Source of the DNA: Sporobacter termitidis DSM 10068
Lineage (GTDB): Bacteria; Bacillota; Clostridia; Oscillospirales; Oscillospiraceae
DNA length: 64,000 nucleotides
Assembly (NCBI RefSeq): GCF_900130065.1
Contig: NZ_FQXV01000014.1
Span: forward strand, 1 to 64,000
Direction of reading: 5' to 3'
The notes under the pieces were generated by a model that had not been told where the DNA came from, did not search any database, and was given only the letters and a program-made list of their open reading frames with translations. A program made the translations under genes and the position numbers. Every line of letters begins with the position of its first letter. The first letter of the stretch is position 1. Below are positions 25,158-33,084 of the stretch, piece after piece.

Positions 25158-25852
25158 TCAATCTCCTCGACGGATTGTGGGGCAATATTTTTGAGCACCC
25201 TTTCCTGCCGGCCGTTTTTGATGTGGATGACCTTGTCGGCCATCGGCGTGATGGCCTGATTATGCGTGATGACGATGACCGTCATCCCCTTGTCGCGGCA
25301 GGTCTCGTGCAGCAAGCGCAGGACGTCCTTGCCGGTGGCGTAGTCCAGGGCGCCGGTAGGCTCGTCGCACAGGAGGAGGCGCGGATTTTTGCACAGCGCG
25401 CGGGCAATGGCCACCCGCTGCTGCTCGCCGCCGGACAGCTGGGCGGGGAAATTGTTTTTCCGCTCCCCCAGGCCGACCTCCTCCAGGGTTTTCCCGGCGT
25501 CCAGCGGCGCGCGGCTGATCTGGGACGCCAGCTCCACGTTCTCCAGCGCCGTCAGGTTCTGGATCAGGTTGTAAAACTGGAATACGAACCCGATATCATG
25601 CCGCCGGTAAGCCGTCAGCTCCTTTTTCGACAGGTCGCTGACGCGCCGGCCGGCCACCGCAATGACGCCGCCGGTGACGGACTCCATGCCGCCCAGAAGG
25701 TTTAACACCGTCGTCTTCCCGGCGCCGGAGGGCCCGACGATCACGACAAATTCGCCCTCGTCGATCTCGAAGGAGACATCCCTGAGGGCGTCGGTCACCA
25801 CTTCGCCCGTTTTGTATTGCTTGCTGACATGCTCAAGGCTTAAAAAACTCAC
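25151..25852 (-). CDS. ABC transporter ATPase, LolD/MacB-like
   Basis: Nucleotide-binding subunit of 233 residues for the FtsX-type permease encoded directly downstream with a 7-bp overlap. Walker [11 protein letters not shown], signature [15 protein letters not shown], Walker [13 protein letters not shown] and the H-loop VITHNQA are present; [12 protein letters not shown] is typical of the MacB/LolD group. With the permease it forms a likely mechanotransmission-type exporter. Confidence 0.93.
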   Translation of the reverse strand: MSFLSLEHVSKQYKTGEVVTDALRDVSFEIDEGEFVVIVGPSGAGKTTVLNLLGGMESVTGGVIAVAGRRVSDLSKKELTAYRRHDIGFVFQFYNLIQNLTALENVELASQISRAPLDAGKTLEEVGLGERKNNFPAQLSGGEQQRVAIARALCKNPRLLLCDEPTGALDYATGKDVLRLLHETCRDKGMTVIVITHNQAITPMADKVIHIKNGRQERVLKNIAPQSVEEIEW

Positions 25853-26193
25853 GGTCTCACTCGCTTTTTTGAGGTTTTGATTGGGAAGATATCATCCATA
25901 ATAATACATGAAAATACTGCCAATGTCGTGAACTGATTGTGAACAACAGCTTTTACACTTAAAAACCGGCTATTCAGCGGGCGATCGCCGGTATTCGACA
26001 GCGTTCCGCCTGATTTTTGTGGGAATTTGTGGACAATTCTGTGGGTTTGTTGATAATGCGACGAAGCTGTTGATTATCCGCGCCAACTCCATTATAATAA
26101 TTTCGCGCTTTATGTGCAAACATCCCGACAATATTGCTGCCCTCAGTGCCGAACGCCTGATACCCGACAGCTTATTTGAGAGAAGGTTTATCA
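25853..26193. other. Intergenic region with DnaA-box-like 9-mers
   Basis: Divergent region between the exporter ATPase and the NYN gene. No convincing gene. On the minus strand, TTGTCCACA, TTATCAACA and TAATCAACA occur at 26028-26036, 26048-26056 and 26068-26076, exactly 20 bp apart; each is one or two changes from the DnaA box TTATCCACA. Confidence 0.45.
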
Positions 26194-26991
26194 TTGACAT
26201 CAAATGTTTTGAATCTGAACAATCTCCGGCTGGCCGTGCTGATTGACGCGGAGAACGTCCCGCGCAACTGCATCAAGAGCGTCATGGAAGAGATCGCCAT
26301 CTATGGCACCCCCACCATCAAGCGCATCTACGGCGACTGGACGAATCCCTCCATCGCCGGGTGGAAGTTCTCTCTATTGGAAAACGCCATCACGCCGATC
26401 CAGCAGTACAGCTACACCGTCGGCAAGAACTCCTCCGATTCAGCGATGATCATCGACGCGATGGACATCCTCTATACGGAGAAGACGGACGGTTTCGTCA
26501 TCGTCTCCAGCGACAGCGACTTTACCCGCCTGGCCATCCGCCTGCGCGAGGCCGGCCAGCGCGTTATCGGCATCGGCGAGACGAAGACGCCCAGCCCCTT
26601 TATCGCCGCGTGCGATAAATTCACCTATATCGAGGTCATCCGGGCCAAGGCCGTTGAAGTGAAGCAGGCCGAGGAGGATGCGGCCCAGAAGCCGGTGGAA
26701 AAGCAGAAAAAGCCGCAGGTCCAGATCAAGTCCCGCGGGCAGAAGGTCCCCGAGGACGTGGTGCAGATAATCGCCGACTCGATCTCCGACCTCACGGAGG
26801 ACGACGATTGGGTGTTCATGGGCGAGCTGGGCAACCTGATCCTGAAAAAGCAGCCCGATTTCGACCACAGGAATTTCGGCTACAAGAGCCTGTCGTCACT
26901 CATCAAGTCCATCGACCGGTTTGAGGTCGATTTCCGCCAGACGACGGACCCGAATATCAAGCACCCCTTTGTCCGCGACAAATATGACTGA
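26194..26991 (+). CDS. NYN ribonuclease-like protein with LOTUS/OST-HTH domain
   Basis: Protein of 265 residues. A NYN (PIN-like) domain with acidic active-site residues lies at about 11-150: LIDAENV (Asp18), SSDSAMIIDAMD and VIVSSDSDF. A C-terminal LOTUS/OST-HTH domain at about 190-260 (VQIIADSISDLTEDDDWVFM, FGYKSLSSLIKSIDRF) is an RNA-binding fold. The combination is known from bacterial relatives of eukaryotic MARF1/limkain and suggests RNA cleavage or processing; the target is unknown. Start TTG 26194 has AGAAGG seven bases upstream and gives the best match; an upstream TTG at 26176 is possible. Confidence 0.82.
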   Translation: MTSNVLNLNNLRLAVLIDAENVPRNCIKSVMEEIAIYGTPTIKRIYGDWTNPSIAGWKFSLLENAITPIQQYSYTVGKNSSDSAMIIDAMDILYTEKTDGFVIVSSDSDFTRLAIRLREAGQRVIGIGETKTPSPFIAACDKFTYIEVIRAKAVEVKQAEEDAAQKPVEKQKKPQVQIKSRGQKVPEDVVQIIADSISDLTEDDDWVFMGELGNLILKKQPDFDHRNFGYKSLSSLIKSIDRFEVDFRQTTDPNIKHPFVRDKYD

Positions 26992-27024
26992 CGCCCGCCG
27001 CAGTCCCGCGCACCGGTATAACAA

Positions 27025-27876
27025 ATGAGAAAAACAAAAAAGCGCCGGCATCTCGGCCTTCCCATATTTTTAATATTTGCCCTGCTGCTCGCGTTTTTGT
27101 TCTACGACGGCAACACGCGCATCGTCACGGACGACTACCCCGTCCAAGCCAGCGCCCTGCCCGCGGCCTTTGACGGGTACCGGATCGTCCAGCTGTCCGA
27201 CATCCACGCCGCCACCTTCGGCAAGGATAACGCGGCGCTTGTCGGCGCCGTCAAAAAGGCCCGGCCCGACATCATCGCCGTCACAGGCGATCTGATCAAC
27301 AACGACGACGACAAGAGCGCCGACCTGGCCGTCGTCCGGCCTCTGATCCAGTCCCTTGTCAGCATCGCCCCGGTCTATTACGTGACCGGCAACCACGAGT
27401 GGGATTCCGGCTGGGTCCGGGAGCTTTTGACAACGCTCACCGACAGCGGCGTCACCGTCCTGCGGAACGACTACGAGCGCCTGGCGGTGGGCAAAGCCTC
27501 CATCATCCTCGCCGGTATCGACGACCCCAACGGCCCGGCGGACATGATAACGCCCGAAGAGCTCATCGCGGACATCCGCGCGAAGGAGGGCGACGCATAC
27601 ATCGTCCTGCTGGCCCACCGGAACAATTATCTGGACCGTCTCTCCAAGGCCGGGGTCGGCCTCATTTTGTGCGGGCACGCCCACGGCGGGATCGTCCGCC
27701 TGCCGCTGGTCGGGGGCCTGGTGGGTCCGTCGCGGGAGCTGTTCCCGCGGTACACCAGCGGCGTTTATTCGAAGGACGGCACCAGCATGCTCGTCTCGCG
27801 CGGCATCGGCAATCATACGGGCTTTCCCCGCTTTTTGAACAACCCGGAGATTGCCGTGGCGGTGCTGAAAAAATAA
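27025..27876 (+). CDS. Membrane-anchored metallophosphoesterase
   Basis: Calcineurin-like phosphoesterase of 283 residues. One N-terminal membrane helix (PIFLIFALLLAFLFY, about 13-27) anchors a catalytic domain with the complete metal site: QLSDIHA, TGDLINN, TGNHEW and GHAHGG. The layout resembles Bacillus YkuE, which is bound to the wall and acts on lipid or nucleotide phosphodiesters. It follows the NYN gene after 33 bp and may share its transcript. Substrate is not predictable. Confidence 0.9.
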   Translation: MRKTKKRRHLGLPIFLIFALLLAFLFYDGNTRIVTDDYPVQASALPAAFDGYRIVQLSDIHAATFGKDNAALVGAVKKARPDIIAVTGDLINNDDDKSADLAVVRPLIQSLVSIAPVYYVTGNHEWDSGWVRELLTTLTDSGVTVLRNDYERLAVGKASIILAGIDDPNGPADMITPEELIADIRAKEGDAYIVLLAHRNNYLDRLSKAGVGLILCGHAHGGIVRLPLVGGLVGPSRELFPRYTSGVYSKDGTSMLVSRGIGNHTGFPRFLNNPEIAVAVLKK

Positions 27877-27944
27877 TAAATTTACGGAACATAAAAAAGC
27901 CCTCGGGCATATGATGATGTTATCAGCAATTTGGGAGTGATAGT

Positions 27945-28046
27945 ATGCTTCATAACATCGTACAATGCTCAGGCGGGCTGGAGCAGGATATCGACGACCT
28001 CATTTACGGCGACATCCGTACTGTTCCCAGCCAGCGGCTGCACTGA
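27945..28046 (+). CDS. Possible small ORF, 33 residues, upstream of prfB
   Basis: ATG with GGGAGTG upstream; product begins MLHNIVQCSGGLEQ and ends SQRLH. Neutral, soluble, no motif. It ends 66 bp before prfB. It may be a leader peptide or chance; low confidence. Confidence 0.25.
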   Translation: MLHNIVQCSGGLEQDIDDLIYGDIRTVPSQRLH

Positions 28047-28112
28047 CCAGGGCCTCTTATAGAGGCAGGCGGGCGGCCGGACAGCTCAATTACGAATGAA
28101 AGTGGTCAGCCA

Positions 28113-29225
28113 ATGATAGAATTTGACGATTACAAAGTAAAAGTAAACGCCCTGAAGCCGGCGCTCACAGCTCTCGGCGGCGCGCTGAAGCTCGACGACG
28201 CGGAATCCGAGCTCGAGCGTCTCGAGCACGAGAGCGCCGAGGACGGCTTCTGGAACGATCTCGACAACTCCCAGAAGGTCCTACAGAAAATAAAGCTGCT
28301 GAAAAACAAAATCTCCGGCTATAAAAAGCTGAACTCCCGGTGGGACGATCTCATGGCCCTGTGCCAGATGGGCATCGAGGAGCAGGACGAAAGCCTCCTG
28401 CCGGAGCTGGAGGCGGAATTTGAAGCGTTTGAGCGGGACCTGGAGGCCGCGCGCCTGTCTACGCTCCTGTCGGGCGAATACGACGGCTGCACCGCCATAA
28501 TGTCCTTTCACGCCGGCGCCGGCGGCACCGAGGCACAGGACTGGACGGAGATGCTTTACCGTATGTACACCCGCTGGGCCGAGCGCCACGGCATGAAATA
28601 CAAAATTCTGGACTATCTGGACGGCGAGGAGGCCGGCATCAAGTCGGCGTCCATCGAGATCGAGGGCGAGAACGCCTACGGCTATCTGAAAAGCGAGGGC
28701 GGCATCCACCGCCTCGTTCGGATATCGCCCTTTGACGCCTCCGGCCGCCGGCACACGTCCTTTGCCGCCGTGGAGGTCGCGCCGCTCATCTCCGACGATG
28801 TGGAGGTCGAGATCCGGCCCGAGGACCTGCGGGTGGACACCTACCGCTCCTCCGGCGCTGGCGGCCAGCACGTCAACAAGACGGAGAGCGCCATCCGCAT
28901 CACGCACATCCCCACCGGCATCGTCGTGGCCTGTCAGATGGAGCGCAGCCAGCATCAGAACAGAGAGGTCGCCATGCGCATGCTCCGCTCCAAGCTCGTG
29001 GAGATCAAGGAGCGGGAGCACCTGGACAAAATCAGCGACATCAAGGGCGAGCAGATGAAAATCGAATGGGGCAGCCAGATCCGCTCCTATGTTTTTATGC
29101 CGTACACGCTGGCAAAGGACCACCGTACGAACTTTGAAAACGGCAATATCGGCGCCGTCATGGACGGCGACATCGACGGTTTCATCAACGCGTACCTCTC
29201 CATGCAGGCGGGAAAAACCGAATAA
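28113..29225 (+). CDS. prfB: Peptide chain release factor 2
   Basis: Class I release factor of 370 residues that reads UAA and UGA stop codons. The stop-codon tripeptide is SPF in VRISPFDASG, and the catalytic GGQ loop is SSGAGGQHVNK. In many bacteria prfB carries an in-frame UGA near codon 25 and needs a +1 frameshift; here the N-terminus is continuous (LGGALKLDDAESELERLEHE) with no such stop, so the autoregulatory frameshift is absent. The ribosome binding site before the ATG is weak (GAAAGTGG). Followed by a hairpin shared with the convergent doc gene. Confidence 0.95.
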   Translation: MIEFDDYKVKVNALKPALTALGGALKLDDAESELERLEHESAEDGFWNDLDNSQKVLQKIKLLKNKISGYKKLNSRWDDLMALCQMGIEEQDESLLPELEAEFEAFERDLEAARLSTLLSGEYDGCTAIMSFHAGAGGTEAQDWTEMLYRMYTRWAERHGMKYKILDYLDGEEAGIKSASIEIEGENAYGYLKSEGGIHRLVRISPFDASGRRHTSFAAVEVAPLISDDVEVEIRPEDLRVDTYRSSGAGGQHVNKTESAIRITHIPTGIVVACQMERSQHQNREVAMRMLRSKLVEIKEREHLDKISDIKGEQMKIEWGSQIRSYVFMPYTLAKDHRTNFENGNIGAVMDGDIDGFINAYLSMQAGKTE

Positions 29226-29233
29226 AATACGTA

Positions 29234-29259
29234 CAAGGGGAGACTTACGTCTCCCCTTG
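29234..29259. terminator. Hairpin between prfB and doc
   Basis: An 11-bp stem CAAGGGGAGAC/GTCTCCCCTTG with a TTAC loop that includes part of the doc stop codon; no long T tract, so perhaps a shared or Rho-assisted end. Confidence 0.55.
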
Positions 29260-29643
29260 CGTTAGCTTAGCCTTATGATCGGCGATCCAGCCCAGAACCA
29301 AAAAATAATCGCGTTTTCCTGCGGGGATTTCCAGGCCAAGCTGTAGGAGTTCCTGTTGCGTAAACGTCATGCCTATGCCATTCAATTCGAGCATTACCAG
29401 CATTACGAGTATGCCAATCCGCTTATTGCCATCGAGAAACGGATGGTTCGTCGTGATCGCATACGCCAGCCGGGCCGCTTTTTCCTCAACCGTGGGGTAC
29501 TGCTCAGTTTCATCAAATCCGGCGGCGGCGCTGTAGACCGCCGATTCAAGAAGGCCTCTATCGCGCAGCCCGTGCAGTCCACCCGTCTTTTCAACCAGCT
29601 TATCATAAAGCTCTATGATCTCGTCAACTGTCAAGACAATCAT
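29245..29643 (-). CDS. doc: Doc-type Fic toxin
   Basis: Toxin of 132 residues. The Fic motif is HPFLDGNKRIG, matching Doc, which phosphorylates and inactivates EF-Tu in the studied cases. The N-terminal VDEIIELYDKLVEKTGGLHG and LRDRGLLESAV are typical of the death-on-curing family. Its start overlaps the antitoxin stop by 4 bp (ATGA). The antitoxin's C-terminus is expected to occlude the active site. Whether the pair stabilises this region or serves phage defence cannot be told. Confidence 0.92.
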   Translation of the reverse strand: MIVLTVDEIIELYDKLVEKTGGLHGLRDRGLLESAVYSAAAGFDETEQYPTVEEKAARLAYAITTNHPFLDGNKRIGILVMLVMLELNGIGMTFTQQELLQLGLEIPAGKRDYFLVLGWIADHKAKLTQGET

Positions 29644-29891
29644 TTCGCCAGTTCCAGGAAAGCCTCAAGGTTGTCATCGATAATCTTTTCACTGACGGCA
29701 GAAATACGGTCCCGGCGGGATTCTCTTGCCGCCTGGATTTCATTGTATTCGGAAAATTCCACGACCACATATCTCGGTTTGTTATTTTTCATGATAACAG
29801 CCAGCCCCTCTTCGTCAACAAGCCGGACAACCTTGGAAAAATTTTGATTCGCTTCGGTCATCGGGACCAAGACATCGGTATTGACGTTCAT
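29640..29891 (-). CDS. phd: Phd/YefM-type antitoxin
   Basis: Antitoxin of 83 residues from ATG 29891 (GAGGTG seven bases upstream). The N-terminal DVLVPMTEANQNFSKVVRLV followed by DEEGLAVIMKNNKPRYVVV matches the Phd/YefM DNA-binding fold; the C-terminal helix (RISAVSEKIIDDNLEAFLEL) would bind and neutralise Doc. Phd proteins repress their own promoter, which is seen here at 29912-29940. Confidence 0.9.
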   Translation of the reverse strand: MNVNTDVLVPMTEANQNFSKVVRLVDEEGLAVIMKNNKPRYVVVEFSEYNEIQAARESRRDRISAVSEKIIDDNLEAFLELAK

Positions 29892-29911
29892 AAACAATCA
29901 CCTCATTTCAT

Positions 29912-29940
29912 AGTATAGCGAAAATGTAGGATATTTTCAA
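29912..29940 (-). promoter_or_regulatory. Promoter of phd-doc
   Basis: On the minus strand TTGAAA, 17-base spacer, TATACT, about 20 bases before the antitoxin start. Confidence 0.75.
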
Positions 29941-30445
29941 CCTATTTTTATTAAATTATCCGCGCCAAAGATACGTTTCCGGATTCTGCTGCGTGTCCGA
30001 CAAAAGTAGTGATAAAGCGACAAATACTCCTATTTACACTTTCTGTAAATTGGAGTATTATAATGACACAGCTTATCCAATGGCATGAGGATGCCGCAGG
30101 TCCCAATCTTCTTTTTTTACCGGAGATGACGGACGTAAGCTCATATCTTTATCCCACAACCCTTTCTTTGGCGGACCGTCCTGCGGTTCGCCCTTTTTTT
30201 GACATAAGCTATAAAATGCGCTCACCCTGCGGCGGCGTTTCAATCGCCGATACACAAAAATAGCCTGCAAGCTTGACAAACAGGGCAAAGCCTGATAAAA
30301 ATAAAAGAAGCTCATTAAACTGATAAAGCACCGGGAGAGGGGCAGAAATGGACAGAGTGTTTGCCGCGCAATATATGACGCCATCCGGCTTCGCCCGTTT
30401 CCGGGGCTTTTCCCGTGATGCCGAAAATACGTGTGCTCCAACGAC

Positions 30446-30475
30446 AAGACATGCTTTGACCGCATGTCTTTTTGT
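30446..30475 (+). terminator. Intrinsic terminator, transcript unknown
   Basis: Stem AGACATGC/GCATGTCT with a TTTGACC loop, followed by TTTTTGTTATTTT; no gene ends just upstream. Confidence 0.75.
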
Positions 30476-30627
30476 TATTTTCTGCTTTAGTTCCATTATT
30501 TATCTTGGCCTGCCGGTTATTGCGGCGGGCCTGCTTGGCTTGCTTGTACTTCTCCGCCCGGTACTTTACCAATACAAAAAAATATTTCCTGGAACACGAC
30601 TTAATTGATGTGCGCCGACACAACATC

Positions 30628-30658
30628 AAAGCTCCGTTCTTGGAAGACGGAGCTTTTT
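30628..30658 (+). terminator. Intrinsic terminator upstream of the P-loop ATPase
   Basis: Stem AAAGCTCCGT/ACGGAGCTTT followed by TTTAC, 30 bp before the next start codon; either the end of an upstream transcript or a leader attenuator. Confidence 0.75.
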
Positions 30659-30688
30659 ACATCCGCTGAAACGACAGGTGGAATCATA

Positions 30689-31402
30689 TTGAACGATCAT
30701 ATCATCCGGCCTTTTTTAAAAAGGATCCTCATCGTCACCGGCCATTACGGCAGCGGCAAAACGGAATTTTCCGTGAGCCTCGCCCTGCGTCTGGCGCGGG
30801 AGACCGAACGCCCCTATCCGCGGTTGGCTGTCGTCGACCTGGACATCGTCAACCCGTACTTCCGCTCCCGGGAGCGGATGCAGCTGCTGGAGGACGCGGG
30901 CGTCCGCGTCTACGGCAGCATCTACAAAACGGAGATCACCGCCGAGCTGCCGGAGCTGGCCGCCGATGTCCGGGCGCCGCTGGAGGACAAAGGGTGCCGC
31001 GTCATCATCGACGCCGGCGGCAACGACAGCGGCGCCAAGGTCCTCAACCAGTTCAAAAAATACTACGCGCCGGAGGAGACGGCGGTTATCGCCGTCCTGA
31101 ACTTCAACCGCTTTGAAACGCGGGACACGGACAGCGCCATCGCGCACGTCCGCGCCATCGAAGCCGTCTCCGGCCTCACCGTGGAGGGCATCGTGAACAA
31201 CACGCACCTTTTGCGGGAGACGACGGCCGAAACCGTCCTCCGGGGCCACCGGCTCAGCAAGGAGTTCTGCGAAAAGACAGGCAAGACGCTCTGGTGCGAC
31301 TGCTATCCCGAGCAGCTTGTATCGAGAACCGCGCTGGCCGCCATCGACGGATACCTGATGCCCCTCGGCCTCTACATGCGGCCGACCTGGCTTGACAGAT
31401 AA
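30689..31402 (+). CDS. P-loop ATPase, ParA/MinD-like (unknown function)
   Basis: Protein of 237 residues. Walker A is TGHYGSGKTEF near residue 13, with VVDLDIVNPYFRSRERMQLL and VIIDAGGNDSGAKVL as switch and Walker B regions, resembling the SIMIBI class (ParA, MinD, CobQ-type). It lacks the deviant double-lysine KGG of true ParA/MinD. TTG 30689 is chosen because AGGTGGA lies seven bases before it. It precedes the oxidoreductase genes on the same strand but is separated by 361 bp containing repeats, so a functional link is only positional. It might handle cofactor or metal insertion. Confidence 0.75.
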   Translation: MNDHIIRPFLKRILIVTGHYGSGKTEFSVSLALRLARETERPYPRLAVVDLDIVNPYFRSRERMQLLEDAGVRVYGSIYKTEITAELPELAADVRAPLEDKGCRVIIDAGGNDSGAKVLNQFKKYYAPEETAVIAVLNFNRFETRDTDSAIAHVRAIEAVSGLTVEGIVNNTHLLRETTAETVLRGHRLSKEFCEKTGKTLWCDCYPEQLVSRTALAAIDGYLMPLGLYMRPTWLDR

Positions 31403-31763
31403 CAAGACGCAAAGATGCGGGCATCTTCCAGGGGAAACAGTTCTCCCCAGATACGAGCCTATGGCTCGATACCCGCTCCGGCCTCCGGCGGGATTTGAAC
31501 GACCGGAGATATGTGGCAAAACCCCACACCATGCGATATCGGCCCACCGCAATAATAAGGTTATAAGCACAGCCCCTCATTCGACGCTCCGTGCCATCTT
31601 CCCGGAGGGAAAGGCGAAAAGGGAGCATGGAGCACAGCCCTTTCATTCGGCGCTGTGCCACCTTCCCCCCGAGGGGGAAGACAAAAGGGGCATGGGGCGA
31701 AGCCCCATACCTTTAAAGGGCGGGTGGGTGGGAATTTAATAACTTACCGAAAGGAGCAAAGAT
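31403..31763. other. Spacer with tandem repeats before the oxidoreductase operon
   Basis: No gene. The left part (31440-31510) has short inverted segments such as GAGCCTATGGCTC and CCGGCCTCCGG; the right part is the tandem 63-bp repeat. An AAGGAG-type ribosome binding site for the ferredoxin follows at about 31750. Confidence 0.55.
31568..31695. repeat. Two tandem copies of a degenerate 63-bp repeat
   Basis: Copy A 31568-31630 and copy B 31633-31695 both begin CACAGCCC, contain TTCCC and GGGA/GGGG arms that can pair, and end in GCATGG. The pattern resembles dispersed palindromic repeats of gut Clostridia. Confidence 0.7.
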
Positions 31764-31988
31764 ATGGCCAAATTCCAAGTTCAGTTCAACAGCGAAAAGT
31801 GCAAAGGCTGTGAACTGTGCCGCGCGTTCTGTCCCAAGGGCATCATCGTCATGAGCGCGCAGATCAACAACAAGGGCTACGCGCCGGCGTCCGTTTCCCG
31901 GCAGGAGGAATGCATCGGATGCCAGTCCTGCGCGCTCGTCTGCCCTGACGGCGCCATCGCAATTTACCAGGAGGAGGAAACGCCATGA
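31764..31988 (+). CDS. 2-oxoacid:ferredoxin oxidoreductase, ferredoxin-like delta subunit
   Basis: Electron-transfer subunit of 74 residues with two [4Fe-4S] motifs: CKGCELCRAFCPKG and CIGCQSCALVCPDG. It carries electrons from the thiamine-bound intermediate to soluble ferredoxin. Its stop overlaps the start of the alpha subunit by 4 bp. Order delta-alpha-beta-gamma is the usual one for KOR/VOR-type four-subunit enzymes. Confidence 0.92.
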   Translation: MAKFQVQFNSEKCKGCELCRAFCPKGIIVMSAQINNKGYAPASVSRQEECIGCQSCALVCPDGAIAIYQEEETP

Positions 31989-33082
31989 CGGATAAAGTAC
32001 TCATGAAGGGCAACGAGGCGTTTGCCGAGGCCGCCATCCGCGGCGGGGCCCGTTTCTACTTCGGATATCCGATCACGCCGCAGAGCGAGATCCCCGAATT
32101 CATGTCCCGCGAGCTGCCAAAGCGCGGCGGCACGTTCCTGCAGGCGGAAAGCGAGCTGGGCGCCATCAACATGGCTTACGGCGCCGGCGCCTCGGGCGGC
32201 AACGTCTTCATGTCGTCCTCCTCCCCCGGCATCGCGCTGATGCAGGAGGGCCTGAGCTTTATGTGCTCGGCGGAGGTCCCTCTTGTCATTTTAAACGTCT
32301 CCCGCGGCGGCCCCGGCATCGGCGGCATCCAGCCCGGCCAGGCGGACTATTTCCAGGTCACCCGCGGCGGCGGCAACGGCGACTATAGAATCCCCGTTTT
32401 CGCCCCCGCCAGCATCCAGGAGGCCGTGGACCTCATTTACGAGGCCGTACCCCTGGCCGATTACTGGCAGAACCCCATTTTCATCTTTGCCGACGGCATT
32501 ATGGGCCAGATGATGGAGCCGGTACGGCTCCCCGAGCCGCACCCCTTCGTCAGGGAAGAGGAGATTGCCGCCAGAAAGCCCTGGGCCATCGTCGGTTACG
32601 GCGACGACGACAGCAAGAGAAACATCGTCAAGTCCCTCCGCATGGAGCCGGACGCGCTGGAAGCCCACGTGGAAAAGCTTTTCAAGAAATACGAGCTGGC
32701 CAAAAAGGAGCTCTGCCGCTGGGAGAGTATCGACACGGAGGATGCCGACATCGTTTTTGTCGCCTTCGGCACCATGGCCCGCATCGCCAAGGAGGCTATG
32801 GAGCTCCTGGCCGCGCAGGGCATCAAGGCCGGACTGATCCGCCCCATTTCCCTCTGGCCGTTCCCGTACCAGGCGTTTGATGCGCTCGGCGACAAGACGA
32901 AGGTCGTCATCTCCGCGGAACTGAATATGGGCCAGATGCTCGACGACGTCAAAATGGGCGTTTGCGGCCGTTATCCGGTCGATCTCATCCACCGGACGGG
33001 CGGCATGATCCCCACGTCCATCGAGATGGCGGAAAAGGCGAAGAAGATTTATCAGAACGCGCTTCCGGCAGATAGGAGGTAA
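31985..33082 (+). CDS. vorB: 2-oxoacid:ferredoxin oxidoreductase alpha subunit (VorB-like)
   Basis: Pyrimidine-binding and core subunit of 365 residues. YFGYPITPQSEIPEFMSREL and the AINMAYGAGASGGNVFMSSS box match the KorA/VorB family. The complex oxidatively decarboxylates a 2-oxoacid with CoA to acyl-CoA and CO2, reducing ferredoxin, or works in reverse. The adjacent branched-chain aminotransferase favours 2-oxoisovalerate and its homologues as substrates over 2-oxoglutarate; that is inference from context. All four subunits overlap or nearly touch. Confidence 0.9.
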   Translation: MTDKVLMKGNEAFAEAAIRGGARFYFGYPITPQSEIPEFMSRELPKRGGTFLQAESELGAINMAYGAGASGGNVFMSSSSPGIALMQEGLSFMCSAEVPLVILNVSRGGPGIGGIQPGQADYFQVTRGGGNGDYRIPVFAPASIQEAVDLIYEAVPLADYWQNPIFIFADGIMGQMMEPVRLPEPHPFVREEEIAARKPWAIVGYGDDDSKRNIVKSLRMEPDALEAHVEKLFKKYELAKKELCRWESIDTEDADIVFVAFGTMARIAKEAMELLAAQGIKAGLIRPISLWPFPYQAFDALGDKTKVVISAELNMGQMLDDVKMGVCGRYPVDLIHRTGGMIPTSIEMAEKAKKIYQNALPADRR

Positions 33083-33084
33083 CT

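Larger units (their letters stand above)
29941..30688. other. Gene-poor, hairpin-rich region of about 750 bp
   Basis: No convincing protein gene. Contents in order: an imperfect palindrome at 30023-30059 (AATACTCC/GGAGTATT outer arms, ATTTAC/GTAAAT inner arms), an intrinsic terminator at 30446-30475, and a second terminator at 30628-30658. A frame at 30348-30608 with hydrophobic C-terminal segments has a fair ribosome binding site, but the first terminator lies within it. A small RNA between promoter and terminator is possible. Confidence 0.5.

Noticed and set aside
26018-26076. Chromosomal origin
   Set aside because: DnaA-box-like sites are imperfect and the neighbourhood lacks dnaA, dnaN or recF; no AT-rich unwinding element is evident.
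30073-30465. 130-residue minus-strand frame
   Set aside because: Biased composition, overlaps the hairpins and has no ribosome binding site or family match.
30348-30608. 86-residue frame with hydrophobic C-terminus
   Set aside because: Fair ribosome binding site, but an intrinsic terminator lies in its middle and no family is recognised; kept only as part of the unexplained region.
31440-31520. tRNA-like stretch (GGGATTTGAAC)
   Set aside because: Resembles the complement of a T-loop but lacks acceptor and anticodon stems; no cloverleaf can be drawn.
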